DNA of 58,097 nt from assembly GCA_022071965.1 (NCBI GenBank), contig JAJVIQ010000029.1, positions 1-58,097 of the forward strand. Reading direction: 5' to 3'. Every line of letters starts with the position of its first letter. The first letter of the stretch is position 1. This document shows, in pieces, positions 21,500-30,259 of this stretch. The stretch comes from Gammaproteobacteria bacterium. Its GTDB lineage: Bacteria; Pseudomonadota; Gammaproteobacteria; JAJPIJ01. Under the pieces are notes generated by a model that did no database searches, was not told the origin of the DNA, and saw only the letters and a program-made list of their open reading frames with translations. A program made the translations under genes and the position numbers.

Positions 21500-21724
21500 A
21501 TGAACGAGCAGGAGACTGAATCGCTGGATCTGGCGGCGCTCGAAGCGCGTGTCGACGAGCTCATTCGCACGATCGACAAGCTTTCGAACGAGAATCGCGC
21601 GCTGAAGTCGCAGCAGGCCACCCTGTCGGCGGAGCGTTCGCTGCTGATCGAGAAGACCGAGATGGCCCGCACGCGGGTGGAATCGATGATCGCCCGCCTC
21701 AAGGCCATGGAAACTCGCCAATGA
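21500..21724 (+). CDS. ZapB-like coiled-coil protein (TIGR02449-type)
   Basis: A 74-residue protein that is nearly all heptad coiled coil (LAALEARVDELIRTIDKL, then ENRALKSQQATLSAERSLLIEK). Proteins of this size and pattern precede zapA in many Gammaproteobacteria and are thought to take part in the cell-division ring. It overlaps zapA by four bases (ATGA), so the two are translationally coupled. No good ribosome-binding site precedes the ATG, but the strong promoter at 21414 supports expression. Confidence 0.8.
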   Translation: MNEQETESLDLAALEARVDELIRTIDKLSNENRALKSQQATLSAERSLLIEKTEMARTRVESMIARLKAMETRQ

Positions 21725-22053
21725 GTGACGCACCAAAGCCCGTACCCGTGACCATACTCGACAAGGAATATCTCGTCGCCTGCGCCGAGAACGAGCGCGA
21801 GTCGCTTTTCCAGGCGGCGGAGTTCCTCAACAAGCGCATGAAGCAGTTGCGCGACTCCGGAAAGATCATCGGTGCGGAACGAATCGCCGTGATGGCGGCC
21901 CTGAATATCGCGCACGAGTATCAGGACTACCGCAACCAGAACGAGGGCTATACTCTCAACATCGGCGCCAGCCTGAAGCGGATTCAGAGCAAGATCGCCG
22001 GCGCGCTCAGCCGGGAGGAACAACTGGAGCTCACCGACGCCTCATCGGGCTGA
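21721..22053 (+). CDS. zapA: Cell division protein ZapA
   Basis: ZapA cross-links FtsZ filaments at mid-cell. The 110-residue product has the family N-terminus PVPVTILDKEYLVACAENER followed by a long coiled coil (FLNKRMKQLRDSGKIIGAERIAVMAALNIAHE). It overlaps the upstream coiled-coil gene by four bases and is followed directly by 6S RNA, the same neighbourhood as in Escherichia coli and Pseudomonas. Confidence 0.93.
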   Translation: MSDAPKPVPVTILDKEYLVACAENERESLFQAAEFLNKRMKQLRDSGKIIGAERIAVMAALNIAHEYQDYRNQNEGYTLNIGASLKRIQSKIAGALSREEQLELTDASSG

Positions 22054-22116
22054 AGGTCGGTGATCGATATTGGACGGCCGCGCGACGCCCAACTGCGGCG
22101 CGGAGTCAGTAAGAGA

Positions 22117-22304
22117 ATTCTCTGGGGTGTGCGTCAGCAGGCCGGGTATTCTTGAGCCTATACGTTACACCTGCCTGGAGTCGACCGAAAAACGGCGATG
22201 TTGAGCTATGCCGTCACGAGCGGAAAGCCTGATTCGCCCGGAACGACTCCAATCTTGAACCTGCGGTTCAAGTCGATGGTCGGCAACGGCATCCCGGAGA
22301 TCCA
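22117..22304 (+). ncRNA. ssrS: 6S RNA
   Basis: A roughly 188-base RNA that should bind the sigma-70 RNA polymerase holoenzyme in stationary phase. The ends pair: TTCTCTGGGGTG near 22118 with CATCCCGGAGA near 22290-22300. The 3' half contains TTGAACC-TGCG-GGTTCAAG and then CGGCATCCCGGAGAT, closely matching the corresponding block of Escherichia coli 6S RNA, and the central region has the large bubble expected. A run of six T follows at about 22306-22312, acting as terminator. It lies directly downstream of zapA, the conserved position of ssrS. Ends are estimated to within a few bases. Confidence 0.92.
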
Positions 22305-22396
22305 TCTTTTTTCCGCCTGGCGCGCCCCTGCGGACCGGTCCGCCGACCGAGTTGCCCGGCGCCCGGACACGCAGAGATACCCCCTGGCGCATACCG

Positions 22397-22855
22397 ATGA
22401 ACCACTGGCTGATGAAATCCGAGCCGTCGGCCTTCAGCATCGATGACCTCGCTGCGAGCCCCGGGAAGACCACGGTCTGGGAGGGGATCCGCAACTATCA
22501 GGCCCGCAACCTGCTGCGCGACGAAATCCAGGTGGGCGATCTCGCCTACCTTTACCATTCGAGCTGCCAACTGCCGGGGGTGGTCGGGGTCATGGAGGTG
22601 ACCCGGGGCGGCTACGCCGATCCTTCGCAGTTCGACCCCGCGAGCAGATACTTCGACCCCCGCAGCGACCGGCATGCTCCGCGCTGGTTCTGCGTGGACG
22701 TGAAGCTGAATCGCAGGCTCGGGCGCGTCATCGGACTGCAGGAGATGCGCACGCACGAGCCGCTGCGCGATTTGGCGCTGCTTCAGCGCGGCAACCGGCT
22801 GTCCGTCATGCCGGTGACCAAGCCGGAATGGGATTTCATCCTGTCGCTGGAATGA
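22397..22855 (+). CDS. EVE-domain protein
   Basis: A 152-residue protein starting MNHWLMKSEPSAFSIDDL, with TVWEGIRNYQARNLLRD, VGDLAYLYHSSC and the C-terminal LSVMPVTKPEWDFIL, all typical of EVE (PUA-like) domain proteins. These bind modified nucleotides or RNA; the cellular role of the bacterial family is poorly known. It lies in the place where fau (ygfA) normally follows 6S RNA, and only about 90 bases after the 6S terminator. It is convergent with ychF. Confidence 0.9.
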   Translation: MNHWLMKSEPSAFSIDDLAASPGKTTVWEGIRNYQARNLLRDEIQVGDLAYLYHSSCQLPGVVGVMEVTRGGYADPSQFDPASRYFDPRSDRHAPRWFCVDVKLNRRLGRVIGLQEMRTHEPLRDLALLQRGNRLSVMPVTKPEWDFILSLE

Positions 22856-22942
22856 ACCATCCGCTCGCAATCACGCGAATCGCCTCCGGCTCTCATGCCG
22901 CGTGCCGCGGTGCACGCAGCCGACACCTGCGGACGCGCCGCG

Positions 22943-24040
22943 TCAGACGTTGAACCTGAAGTGGACGATATCGCCGTCCTGCATGACGTAGTCCTTGCCT
23001 TCCAGCCGCCATTTTCCCTTTTCTTTCGCGATCTGTTCACCGCCACAGTCGATGAAATCCTGGTAGGCGACGACCTCGGCGCGGATGAACCCATGCTCGA
23101 AATCGGTGTGGATGACGCCTGCAGCCTGTGGCGCCGTGGCCCCGACCGGGATTGTCCAGGCACGCGTCTCCTTCGGGCCGGTCGTAAAGAACGTCTGCAG
23201 GCCGAGCAGCTCATATCCCGCGCGGATGAGGCGATTGAGACCCGGCTCGTCCAGTCCGAGCTCGATCAGGAATTCACGGCGGTCCGGCTCGCTGAGCTGC
23301 GAGAGCTCGGCTTCGATGGCTGCACAGATGGGCACGCACGCCGCCCCCTCCGCGGCGGCAAGCTGCTCGACCTTGCGCAGATGGGGGTTGCCGCCCTTCA
23401 CTCCGCTCTCATCGAGGTTGGCCACGTACAGGACCGGCTTCATGCTCAGCAGGTTGAATTCCTTCAGCCGCGCCTTGTCCTCACCGGGAAGCTCCAGGGT
23501 GCGTGCCGCCCGCCCCTCGTTCAGATGCCCGACCAGGCGCTCGAGGACCTGTCTTTTCGCCAGCAGCTCCTTGTCGGCTCCCGCCTTCGCCTGCTTCCCG
23601 AGCCGGTCCGCCGCGCGCGTCATGACCTCCAGGTCCGCCAGCGCCAGCTCGATGTTTACGGTTTCGATGTCGGAGAGGGGATCGACGCGCCCCGCGACGT
23701 GTATGACATTCTCGTTCTCGAAGCACCTGACCACGTGCGCGATGGCCTGGGTTTCGCGGATATGCGAGAGAAACTGGTTGCCGAGACCCTCTCCCTTGGA
23801 CGCGCCGGCCACCAGCCCGGCGATATCGACGAACTCCATGTAGGTCTGCACGATCTTCTGCGGCTTGGTGATCGCGGCGATGCGATCGAGCCTGGGATCC
23901 GGCATGGCTACAACGCCGACGTTCGGATCGATGGTGCAGAAGGGATAATTCTCGGCTGCGATGCCGGCGCTGGTCAGGGCGTTGAACAGCGAGGACTTGC
24001 CAACGTTCGGCAGCCCGACGATACCGCATCTGAATCCCAT
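22943..24040 (-). CDS. ychF: Redox-regulated ATPase/GTPase YchF
   Basis: A 365-residue Obg-family P-loop NTPase that binds ribosomes and prefers ATP. G1 GLPNVGKSS (about 9-17), G3 [16 protein letters not shown], and G4 NLDE instead of NKxD agree with the ATP preference known for YchF. A coiled-coil arm follows, and a TGS domain closes the protein ([52 protein letters not shown] in parts). It comes 41 bases after pth, the order found in Escherichia coli and many relatives. Confidence 0.97.
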   Translation of the reverse strand: MGFRCGIVGLPNVGKSSLFNALTSAGIAAENYPFCTIDPNVGVVAMPDPRLDRIAAITKPQKIVQTYMEFVDIAGLVAGASKGEGLGNQFLSHIRETQAIAHVVRCFENENVIHVAGRVDPLSDIETVNIELALADLEVMTRAADRLGKQAKAGADKELLAKRQVLERLVGHLNEGRAARTLELPGEDKARLKEFNLLSMKPVLYVANLDESGVKGGNPHLRKVEQLAAAEGAACVPICAAIEAELSQLSEPDRREFLIELGLDEPGLNRLIRAGYELLGLQTFFTTGPKETRAWTIPVGATAPQAAGVIHTDFEHGFIRAEVVAYQDFIDCGGEQIAKEKGKWRLEGKDYVMQDGDIVHFRFNV

Positions 24041-24081
24041 TTGATCTCCGCGGAGCCAATCCCGACGCGTCAGCGTCCGGG

Positions 24082-24696
24082 CTACCGTGTGGTGGTGGTG
24101 CTGCTGCTGGCAGCCGGCGACCGGCGATTGAGATGCGTCATCGCCTTGTTGATCTGCCCGCCGAGCACGAGCGGCAGCACCGCCAATGCCTCATCGATGG
24201 AGGCGAGGATCTCGTCCTCCTCGCTCGCAGGAGGCCGTCCGAGGACGAAGGGCGTCACCAGTTCCCGGGAGCCAGGATGGCCTATCCCTATCCGGAAGCG
24301 GAAGAATTCGCGGCTCGCCAGCTTCTCGATGATATCGCCGAGACCGTTGTGCCCGCCCGCACCGCCGTCCTTCTTCAGGCGCGTGATGCCCGGCGGCAGA
24401 TCGAGCTCGTCATGTGCAACGATGATCTGCTCCGCCGCGAGGCGGTAGAAGCGCGTGAAGGCGGCGACGGCGTCGCCGCTCAGGTTCATGTATGTGGCGG
24501 GCTTGAGCAGCCACAGCTCGTTGTCCTCGATGCTCACCCGGCAGATCTCGCCATGAAACTTCGATTCCCGACGGAAGCTTCCGCCCCGCCCTGCAGCCAG
24601 ACGATCGACCAGCCAAAAACCGGCGTTGTGCCGCGTACGCGCGTGATCCGTGCCCGGATTGCCCAGGCCCACGACAGCTGCGATCGACGCGGCCAA
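24082..24696 (-). CDS. pth: Peptidyl-tRNA hydrolase
   Basis: Pth frees tRNAs from prematurely released peptidyl-tRNA. The 204-residue product has [24 protein letters not shown] (with the conserved Asn and catalytic His in RHNAGF), [10 protein letters not shown] and the HDELDLPPG block. The Ser/Thr-rich tail ([12 protein letters not shown]) is a short extension. It is 24 bases downstream of rplY and 41 bases upstream of ychF on the same strand. Confidence 0.96.
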   Translation of the reverse strand: MAASIAAVVGLGNPGTDHARTRHNAGFWLVDRLAAGRGGSFRRESKFHGEICRVSIEDNELWLLKPATYMNLSGDAVAAFTRFYRLAAEQIIVAHDELDLPPGITRLKKDGGAGGHNGLGDIIEKLASREFFRFRIGIGHPGSRELVTPFVLGRPPASEEDEILASIDEALAVLPLVLGGQINKAMTHLNRRSPAASSSTTTTR

Positions 24697-24720
24697 TCCG
24701 CCGGGCCCGCTGATCGACGA

Positions 24721-25407
24721 CTACTTCTTGGCTTCGGCCTTCGCCGCGGGAGCGGCAGCGGCCGCTGTGGCGGCCGGAGCCCCGGCCGGCGCGGTGGCGA
24801 CGGCAGCGCCGGCCTCGGCCTCCACGGGCGCCTCCTCCACGACCACCTTGGGCAGGTGGCAGGAGACCACGCCCTGCTCGGCGTCTCCGACGGGCTCCAC
24901 GCCATCGGGAAGTCTCAGATCCGAGATGTGCAGGGTATCGCCGACGTTCATGGCACCGAGGTCCACCGCGATGAACTCCGGGAGGTCCTTGGGCAAACAT
25001 GAGATCTCGATATCCGTCATCAGGTGACTGATGACCCCGCCGCCGGTCTTCACGCCCGCGCAGGTCGACCCGTTGAGGAAGTGCAGGGGCACGCGCATCG
25101 TGAGTTTTTTCCTCTCGTCCACGCGCATCAGGTCCACGTGCAGCACCATGGGCTTGAACGGGTGACGCTGCAGATCCTTCAGAACCACCCTCTCGGCGGC
25201 GCCATCCAGTTTCAGCGTCAGGATGCGGGAATAAAACGCCTCGTGGGCGAGGTGCAACATCATCTGGTTGTTGCTGACCGCGATGGACTGCGGTTCCCCG
25301 CCGCCTCCATAAAGTATGCCCGGGGCCTTGCCGGCGCGACGCAGGCGGCGGCTCGCACCCTTGCCCTGATCAGCGCGCTTCTCGGCGATGATTTCAAACT
25401 GCTGCAT
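24721..25407 (-). CDS. rplY: Ribosomal protein L25 (CTC-type, long form)
   Basis: A 228-residue two-domain L25 that binds 5S rRNA. The N-terminal L25 domain (FEIIAEKRADQGKGASRRLRRAGKAPGILYGGG in parts) is followed by the CTC beta domain (ISCLPKDLPEFIAVDLGAMNVGDTLHISDL). The last 40 residues are Ala-rich with a Lys-rich end, a common extension in long-form L25. It sits between prs and pth in the usual order; about 100 bases separate it from prs. Confidence 0.96.
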   Translation of the reverse strand: MQQFEIIAEKRADQGKGASRRLRRAGKAPGILYGGGGEPQSIAVSNNQMMLHLAHEAFYSRILTLKLDGAAERVVLKDLQRHPFKPMVLHVDLMRVDERKKLTMRVPLHFLNGSTCAGVKTGGGVISHLMTDIEISCLPKDLPEFIAVDLGAMNVGDTLHISDLRLPDGVEPVGDAEQGVVSCHLPKVVVEEAPVEAEAGAAVATAPAGAPAATAAAAAPAAKAEAKK

Positions 25408-25507
25408 GACATCTTCTCCTGTGCTTACGCGATTGAATTCGCGACCGCCCGCGACCAGGCGATCGCTCCGAAAGCGGCCCGGCCGCGCGCGACCGGACCA
25501 GCTACCA

Positions 25508-26464
25508 CTAATCCATGAACAGCGTGCTCAACGATTCGCCGCTGGCGATGCGGCGCAGGCTCTCGGCAAGAAGTCCAGCCACGCTCACCTGCCGGATGCG
25601 CGCGCACCTCTCGGCGTCCGGCTTCAGCGGGATGGTGTCGGTCACCACCAGTTCGTCGAGCTCGGAGTCCTCGATATTCGCGCTCGCCTTGCCCGAGAGC
25701 ACCGCGTGGGTGCAATAGGCCGACACCCGCCGGGCGCCGCTTCGTTTCAGCGCCGCAGCCGCCTGGCACAGTGTGCCGGCGGTGTCGACGATGTCGTCGA
25801 CTATGACGCAGCTGCGATCCTTCACGTCGCCGATGATGTTCATGATCTCGGCGACGTTGGCGCGCGGGCGACGTTTGTCTATGATCGCCAGATCGGCGTC
25901 GTCCAGCCGCTTGGCCAGGGCACGCGCGCGAACCACGCCACCCACGTCGGGTGAGACCACCATCAGATCCGAGCGGCTGACCTTCTTCCACACGTCGCCG
26001 AGCAGCACCGGCGAGGCATAAATATTGTCGACCGGTATGTCAAAGAATCCCTGTACCTGGTCGGCGTGCACGTCGACGGTCAGCACCCGGCTCACTCCGG
26101 CGGCCTGGATCATGTTCGCCACCAGGCGCGCGGAGATCGGCACGCGCGCCGATCGCGGCCGACGGTCCTGGCGCGCATATCCCATGTAGGGGATCACGGC
26201 GGTCACCCGGGCCGCCGAGGCGCGGCGGATGGCGTCGGTCATCACCAGCAGCTCCATCAGGTTGTCGTTCGTCGGCGCGCAGGTCGGCTGCATGATGTAG
26301 ACGTCCCGACCGCGCACGTTCTCGATGATCTCCACCTGAATCTCGCCGTCGCTGAAGCGGTCGACGGCGGCCTTGCCGAGCGGCAGGTACAGATGCCCGG
26401 CCACCGCCTCTGCCAGGCGGCGATTGGCGTTGCCGGTGAACAGCGTAAACTGATCGAGCGCCAC
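25508..26464 (-). CDS. prs: Ribose-phosphate pyrophosphokinase
   Basis: Prs makes phosphoribosyl pyrophosphate from ribose-5-phosphate and ATP for nucleotide, His and Trp synthesis. The product has [14 protein letters not shown] at the N-terminus, the catalytic [12 protein letters not shown], the flexible-loop KRRP and the PRPP-binding [13 protein letters not shown] place the start at a GTG (26464), giving 318 residues, with GGAG about 9 bases upstream; the next in-frame ATG at 26524 lies eight bases from the tRNA-Gln 3' end and would add residues unlike the family. The gene follows tRNA-Gln and may share its transcript. Confidence 0.94.
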   Translation of the reverse strand: MALDQFTLFTGNANRRLAEAVAGHLYLPLGKAAVDRFSDGEIQVEIIENVRGRDVYIMQPTCAPTNDNLMELLVMTDAIRRASAARVTAVIPYMGYARQDRRPRSARVPISARLVANMIQAAGVSRVLTVDVHADQVQGFFDIPVDNIYASPVLLGDVWKKVSRSDLMVVSPDVGGVVRARALAKRLDDADLAIIDKRRPRANVAEIMNIIGDVKDRSCVIVDDIVDTAGTLCQAAAALKRSGARRVSAYCTHAVLSGKASANIEDSELDELVVTDTIPLKPDAERCARIRQVSVAGLLAESLRRIASGESLSTLFMD

Positions 26465-26531
26465 GCAGCTGCACTCCAGTAATTGGTAACGTTGGGGCCC
26501 GTGCCGTGGCGGCACGGTCCGCACTGCCTGT

Positions 26532-26606
26532 TGGCTGGGGCGCCAGGATTCGAACCTGGGAATGCCGGAATCAAAATCCGGTGCCTTACCACTTGGCGAC
26601 GCCCCA
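26532..26606 (-). tRNA. tRNA-Gln (UUG)
   Basis: The minus strand folds as a complete 75-base tRNA with an encoded CCA end. The acceptor stem is TGGGGCG paired with CGCCCCA, the anticodon loop is TTTTGAT with anticodon TTG, and the T arm contains GGTTCGAATCC. It begins with T, as enterobacterial tRNA-Gln genes do. It lies between ispE and prs, a conserved position in Gammaproteobacteria. Confidence 0.97.
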
Positions 26607-26641
26607 AGAAATCGTGTCGGCCGCGGTCGGCACCCCCCCTG

Positions 26642-27550
26642 CTAGTCGATCGACTCGTCCCGCGCGAACTTCGCGCTCGCCCCGCCTGCGCCGCGCGCCC
26701 GTGCCAGGCGATCCAGGAGCGGTGATCGATTCAGCCCGCGCACCGCGTAGGCCTGCCAGGGGGACGGCACCTCGGCGACGATGGATGTGGCCTGGGCCTC
26801 GCCGGCGCAGATCGCGTATACGCAGGCCCCGGTTCCGGTCAGCCGCGATGGCGCCCGCGCCGACAACCAGTCCAGCGCTGCGTTCACCGCCGGGAAGCGG
26901 CGCCGCACCACCGGCTCGCAGTCGTTCCGCCCCGCCCCCTGGAGAAAGTCGCGAATTGTGATGGGCGGTGTATCACGTGTCAAATCCGGGTCCGCGAACA
27001 CGGCCGCCGTGGGAACGGCGCAATCCGGCTTCAGCAGTACATACCACGGCTCGGCCGGCGCCACTGCGGTCAGGACCTCACCCACTCCCTCGGCGAAGGA
27101 GGCCTCGCCGGCGATGAAAACGGGCACATCGGCCCCCAGGTGCAGGCCGATCCTCGCCAAATCCTGCGAAGACAGGCCCAGGCCCCAGAGGATGTTGAGC
27201 GCCACCAGGGTCGTCGCGGCATCCGAACTGCCGCCGCCTATGCCGCCCCCGACCGGCAGGTGCTTGTCGATGTTCAGTGAGGCCCCGCACTTTGCACCGC
27301 TTTGCGCCTGCAGGGCGCGCGCAGCCCGCACGATCAGGTCCTGCTCGGGGGGAATGCCGTCCACCGCCGTGGTGCGCACGATCCTGCCATCCTCGCGCCG
27401 CTCGAAATCCAGCCAGTCGCACAGGTCGAGGAACTGAAAGACCGTCTGCAGGGTGTGATAGCCGTCGGGGCGGCGGCCGGTGACGTGCAGGAAGAGGTTG
27501 ATCTTGGCCGGGGCCGGCCAGCGCAGCGTCTTCTCTAGGGCAGCTGCCAT
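26642..27550 (-). CDS. ispE: 4-diphosphocytidyl-2-C-methyl-D-erythritol kinase
   Basis: IspE phosphorylates CDP-methylerythritol in the MEP isoprenoid pathway. The 302-residue product shows the GHMP-kinase blocks WPAPAKINLFLHVTGRRPDGYH, LPVGGGIGGGSSDAATTL and, near the C-terminus, APSRLTGTGACVYA. The start at 27550 is the family start and overlaps the lolB stop by 16 bases, so the genes are coupled. The C-terminus is about 20 residues longer than usual. The frame remains open upstream through lolB but that part is a shadow. Confidence 0.95.
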   Translation of the reverse strand: MAAALEKTLRWPAPAKINLFLHVTGRRPDGYHTLQTVFQFLDLCDWLDFERREDGRIVRTTAVDGIPPEQDLIVRAARALQAQSGAKCGASLNIDKHLPVGGGIGGGSSDAATTLVALNILWGLGLSSQDLARIGLHLGADVPVFIAGEASFAEGVGEVLTAVAPAEPWYVLLKPDCAVPTAAVFADPDLTRDTPPITIRDFLQGAGRNDCEPVVRRRFPAVNAALDWLSARAPSRLTGTGACVYAICAGEAQATSIVAEVPSPWQAYAVRGLNRSPLLDRLARARGAGGASAKFARDESID

Positions 27551-28176
27551 TCGCCGATGACCACGCGCATCTTCAGGGGTGCGTTTTCCATGAAGATCTT
27601 GTCCGGCAGTTCCTCCTCGCCCACCGTCTGGTACCGCTGCACGCTGACGCGCCAGCCGTCCTGTTCCAGGTCGGTCAGGCGCCCGGCATCGTCCAGGTGC
27701 ACCGCTGTCACGGGCCGGTTGGGCATGGGTATTCCGCGGATCCAGTATTTCAGGCCCGCCACCGGCAGGCTCCAGCCCAGCTGCTCCTGCATCAGCGCCT
27801 GGGGATCCGGGGCGGAGACCTGCCGGTTGTCGGGCCCGCGCAGTGTCACTCCCTGTGCACTCCCCTTCAATTCGAAGGTGCCCTGGGACATCGGGGCGGA
27901 GATGCGTATCGCGTAGTCCTCTCCATTCTGCTCCCAGCGCATGCTCGCATTGCCGCTGTCCTTGCCGGTCTCGATCCCGACCCGCCCCTGAAGCGACCAA
28001 TGCACCAGCGCCGCGAGCCGCTGTTGCCGATCCAGCCACCGGCCCGGCGCGCTACCCGCCTCTCCGCGCGGCGGCGCACTCGGCGCGGTGGCACAGGCGC
28101 CGATCGCCAGCGTCACCGCCAGCAGTGCAACCCGTACGATGCTCGGGCCGGCAGCCCGCGGCAGCGAGGCTCTCAC
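27535..28176 (-). CDS. lolB: Outer-membrane lipoprotein receptor LolB
   Basis: LolB accepts lipoproteins from the periplasmic carrier LolA and inserts them in the outer membrane. The 213-residue product has a signal peptide with lipobox AIGAC (cysteine about residue 28), then LVHWSLQGRVGIETGKDSGNASMRW (in parts), a half-barrel beta pattern and WIRGIPMPN, which corresponds to the family's WLRGLP region. It overlaps the upstream TPR gene by four bases and ispE by 16 bases: a tightly coupled TPR-lolB-ispE unit. Confidence 0.92.
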   Translation of the reverse strand: MRASLPRAAGPSIVRVALLAVTLAIGACATAPSAPPRGEAGSAPGRWLDRQQRLAALVHWSLQGRVGIETGKDSGNASMRWEQNGEDYAIRISAPMSQGTFELKGSAQGVTLRGPDNRQVSAPDPQALMQEQLGWSLPVAGLKYWIRGIPMPNRPVTAVHLDDAGRLTDLEQDGWRVSVQRYQTVGEEELPDKIFMENAPLKMRVVIGEWQLP

Positions 28177-29954
28177 AGGCCGAACTTCTCCTTGACCTTC
28201 TTCAGGCGCCCATCGTCCGGGTGGTTCTTCTGCGCCTCCGCCAGGAGCTTCCTCGCCTGGCTCCGCTCGCCCTTGGCCACCAGCACCTCGATCATGTGCG
28301 CCACGACCTCCGGGTCATCGCGCTGCGCGCGCGCCTGCTCGAGATAGTTCATGGCCTCGTCGAGTTTGCCTTGCTTGAAGAGCACCCAGCCCATGCTGTC
28401 GAGTATGTAGAAGTCGTTGGGCGCGAGTTCGAGCGCGCGCCTGATGAGGGCATAGGCCTCGTCGTACCGGGTAGTGCGATCCGCAAGCGTGTAACCGAGC
28501 GCATTCAGTGCCTGGGAGTTGTCGGGGTCGCGCTCCAGCAGCTGACGCAGGTCGCGCTCCAGTATGTCCAGCCTGTTCATTTTCTCCGCCAGCATGGCGC
28601 GGGTATAAAGAAGCTCCGAGTCGTAGGTGTCCTTCAACGCCCGGTCGTAGACATCCATGGCCGCCTGCAATTCCCCTGCATCGGCGAGGATCTCGCCCTC
28701 GGCGCGAATCAGGCGGATGCGCTCGGCCTCGGATTCCGGTGCGATGCCCTGCAGATACGTCTGTGCCTCCCCGGTCCTGCCCTGCCTCGCCATGATCAGT
28801 GCGACCCGCAGGCGCGACTCCAGCCGCAGCTCGCCCTCTTTCACCGCCTCGAACCATTTGCGCGCCAGCGCGTCGTCCTTCTCCGATTCGGCGATCTGGC
28901 CGAGGTAAAAGCGCCCCTCGTCGGCGTGCTCGCCCATTTTCACCAACTCTTCGAAATAGGGTCGCGCCTTGCGGCTGTTCTGCCGCTGCAGCTCCAGCAG
29001 TCCAAGGGCATATTTGACGTCGGCGTTCGCAGGCTGTTGCCTCTCCAGCGCCTTGAACTCCTTGTACGCGCTGTCGTATTGCTTGTCGTCCGCCAGCAGA
29101 CGCGCATAGATGAGCCGCATGTTCTGCTGCTCGGGATGCTTCCTGAGCACGGACTCCAGCCACGCGATGGCCGCCTTGGTCTCGCCCTGCTTTTGCAGCA
29201 CGCCGATATAGGCTATCGCCACACCCTCGTTCGTCGGCTTCAGCTCCGCCACCTGATCCATCGCCTTGCGCGCCTTGTCCATCTGCTCGGCACGGATGGC
29301 GAGCAAGGCGTACGCGAACAGCGACTCGGGCGTGCGCCCATGCTGATCGATGAGCTTCTCCATCACCTCGACCGCCGCCTTCTTGTCCTGTTCCCGGCTG
29401 AGGAGATTGGCCACGGCCCACATGCGCTCGGCGGGCTCGCCGGCAGCGGAGTTAAGGATGTAATCGAGTTGAACCAGGGCCTCGTCGCGCCGGCCAGTCC
29501 TGAGCAACTCGCCGGCCAGCATCTGGCGTGCCTCGAGATCCTTCGGCTGCAACTGAACCCAGCGCTCGACGGCCTCCATCGTCTCCGGTTCGCGCTGCGC
29601 GAAGGCTGCCACCCGCGCGGCACGTTCGGCGATCTGCGGATCGGGGATTGCGCGCATCAGCCTCATGTAATTGTCCAGCGCTATGTCGATCTCGCCGCGC
29701 TGACCGGCAAGCTCGGCGACCAGCAGCGTGTACAACGCATCGGCACTCATGCCATCCCGTGAAACGCTCAGGTCCTCGCCATATGTCGGGACAGGCGCCT
29801 TCGCGGCGCCGGAAGGCGCGGGACCCCCGGCCGCGCCGGGGCCGACAGGGCGCGGCGCGGCGCATCCGTAAAGCATCAGGGTTGGCAGCAGCGCCGCCAT
29901 GGCCGCGGCGCGGCGGCCCTGCCGACGGGGAAGATGAACGGATGTTTCGGCCAT
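28173..29954 (-). CDS. TPR-repeat lipoprotein
   Basis: A 593-residue protein with a probable lipoprotein signal (MAALLPTLMLYGC inside residues 19-31) and an array of tetratricopeptide repeats from about residue 65 to the end, for example ALNALGYTLADRTTRYDEAYALIRRALELAP (in parts) and ILDSMGWVLFKQGKLDEAMNYLEQA. Large TPR proteins directly upstream of lolB are common in Gammaproteobacteria; they are presumed periplasmic scaffolds, with no defined activity. It is the first gene of the unit, divergent from hemA across 305 bases. Confidence 0.88.
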   Translation of the reverse strand: MAETSVHLPRRQGRRAAAMAALLPTLMLYGCAAPRPVGPGAAGGPAPSGAAKAPVPTYGEDLSVSRDGMSADALYTLLVAELAGQRGEIDIALDNYMRLMRAIPDPQIAERAARVAAFAQREPETMEAVERWVQLQPKDLEARQMLAGELLRTGRRDEALVQLDYILNSAAGEPAERMWAVANLLSREQDKKAAVEVMEKLIDQHGRTPESLFAYALLAIRAEQMDKARKAMDQVAELKPTNEGVAIAYIGVLQKQGETKAAIAWLESVLRKHPEQQNMRLIYARLLADDKQYDSAYKEFKALERQQPANADVKYALGLLELQRQNSRKARPYFEELVKMGEHADEGRFYLGQIAESEKDDALARKWFEAVKEGELRLESRLRVALIMARQGRTGEAQTYLQGIAPESEAERIRLIRAEGEILADAGELQAAMDVYDRALKDTYDSELLYTRAMLAEKMNRLDILERDLRQLLERDPDNSQALNALGYTLADRTTRYDEAYALIRRALELAPNDFYILDSMGWVLFKQGKLDEAMNYLEQARAQRDDPEVVAHMIEVLVAKGERSQARKLLAEAQKNHPDDGRLKKVKEKFGL

Positions 29955-30259
29955 TTACGGGGGGCCGCCCTGGCGGCGGGAACGGTTTGGTTTGCGCAAG
30001 AGACGGTGTCAACGCGGGAATGGTTCAACTATAACGCACTTATGCAGGCGTGGTCAGCATAGTGCGGCGCGGTCGCCGCAGCAGGCGTGCAGCCCGTCCG
30101 GTACCGGGATCGCTGCCCGGCACCGGCAGGCGTTCCCGCCCGGATGCCGGCCGATGCGCTCGCTTGTGCTGGCCGCGGCGCATCGCGGAGAATGCGAACG
30201 TTCGTGGACATGCAACGCCCGGTCGTAAACACTGCTCCTCGCAATAGCAACACGCGCTC
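29955..30259. other. Divergent intergenic region between TPR gene and hemA
   Basis: These 305 bases must carry both promoters. A weak candidate for hemA is TTGTGC at 30164 with GAGAAT at 30188, spaced by 18. I see no small gene or strong hairpin. Confidence 0.4.

Noticed and set aside
27843-29762. A 639-codon plus-strand frame
   Set aside because: It is antisense to the TPR lipoprotein and lolB; those minus-strand proteins have signal peptides and repeats.
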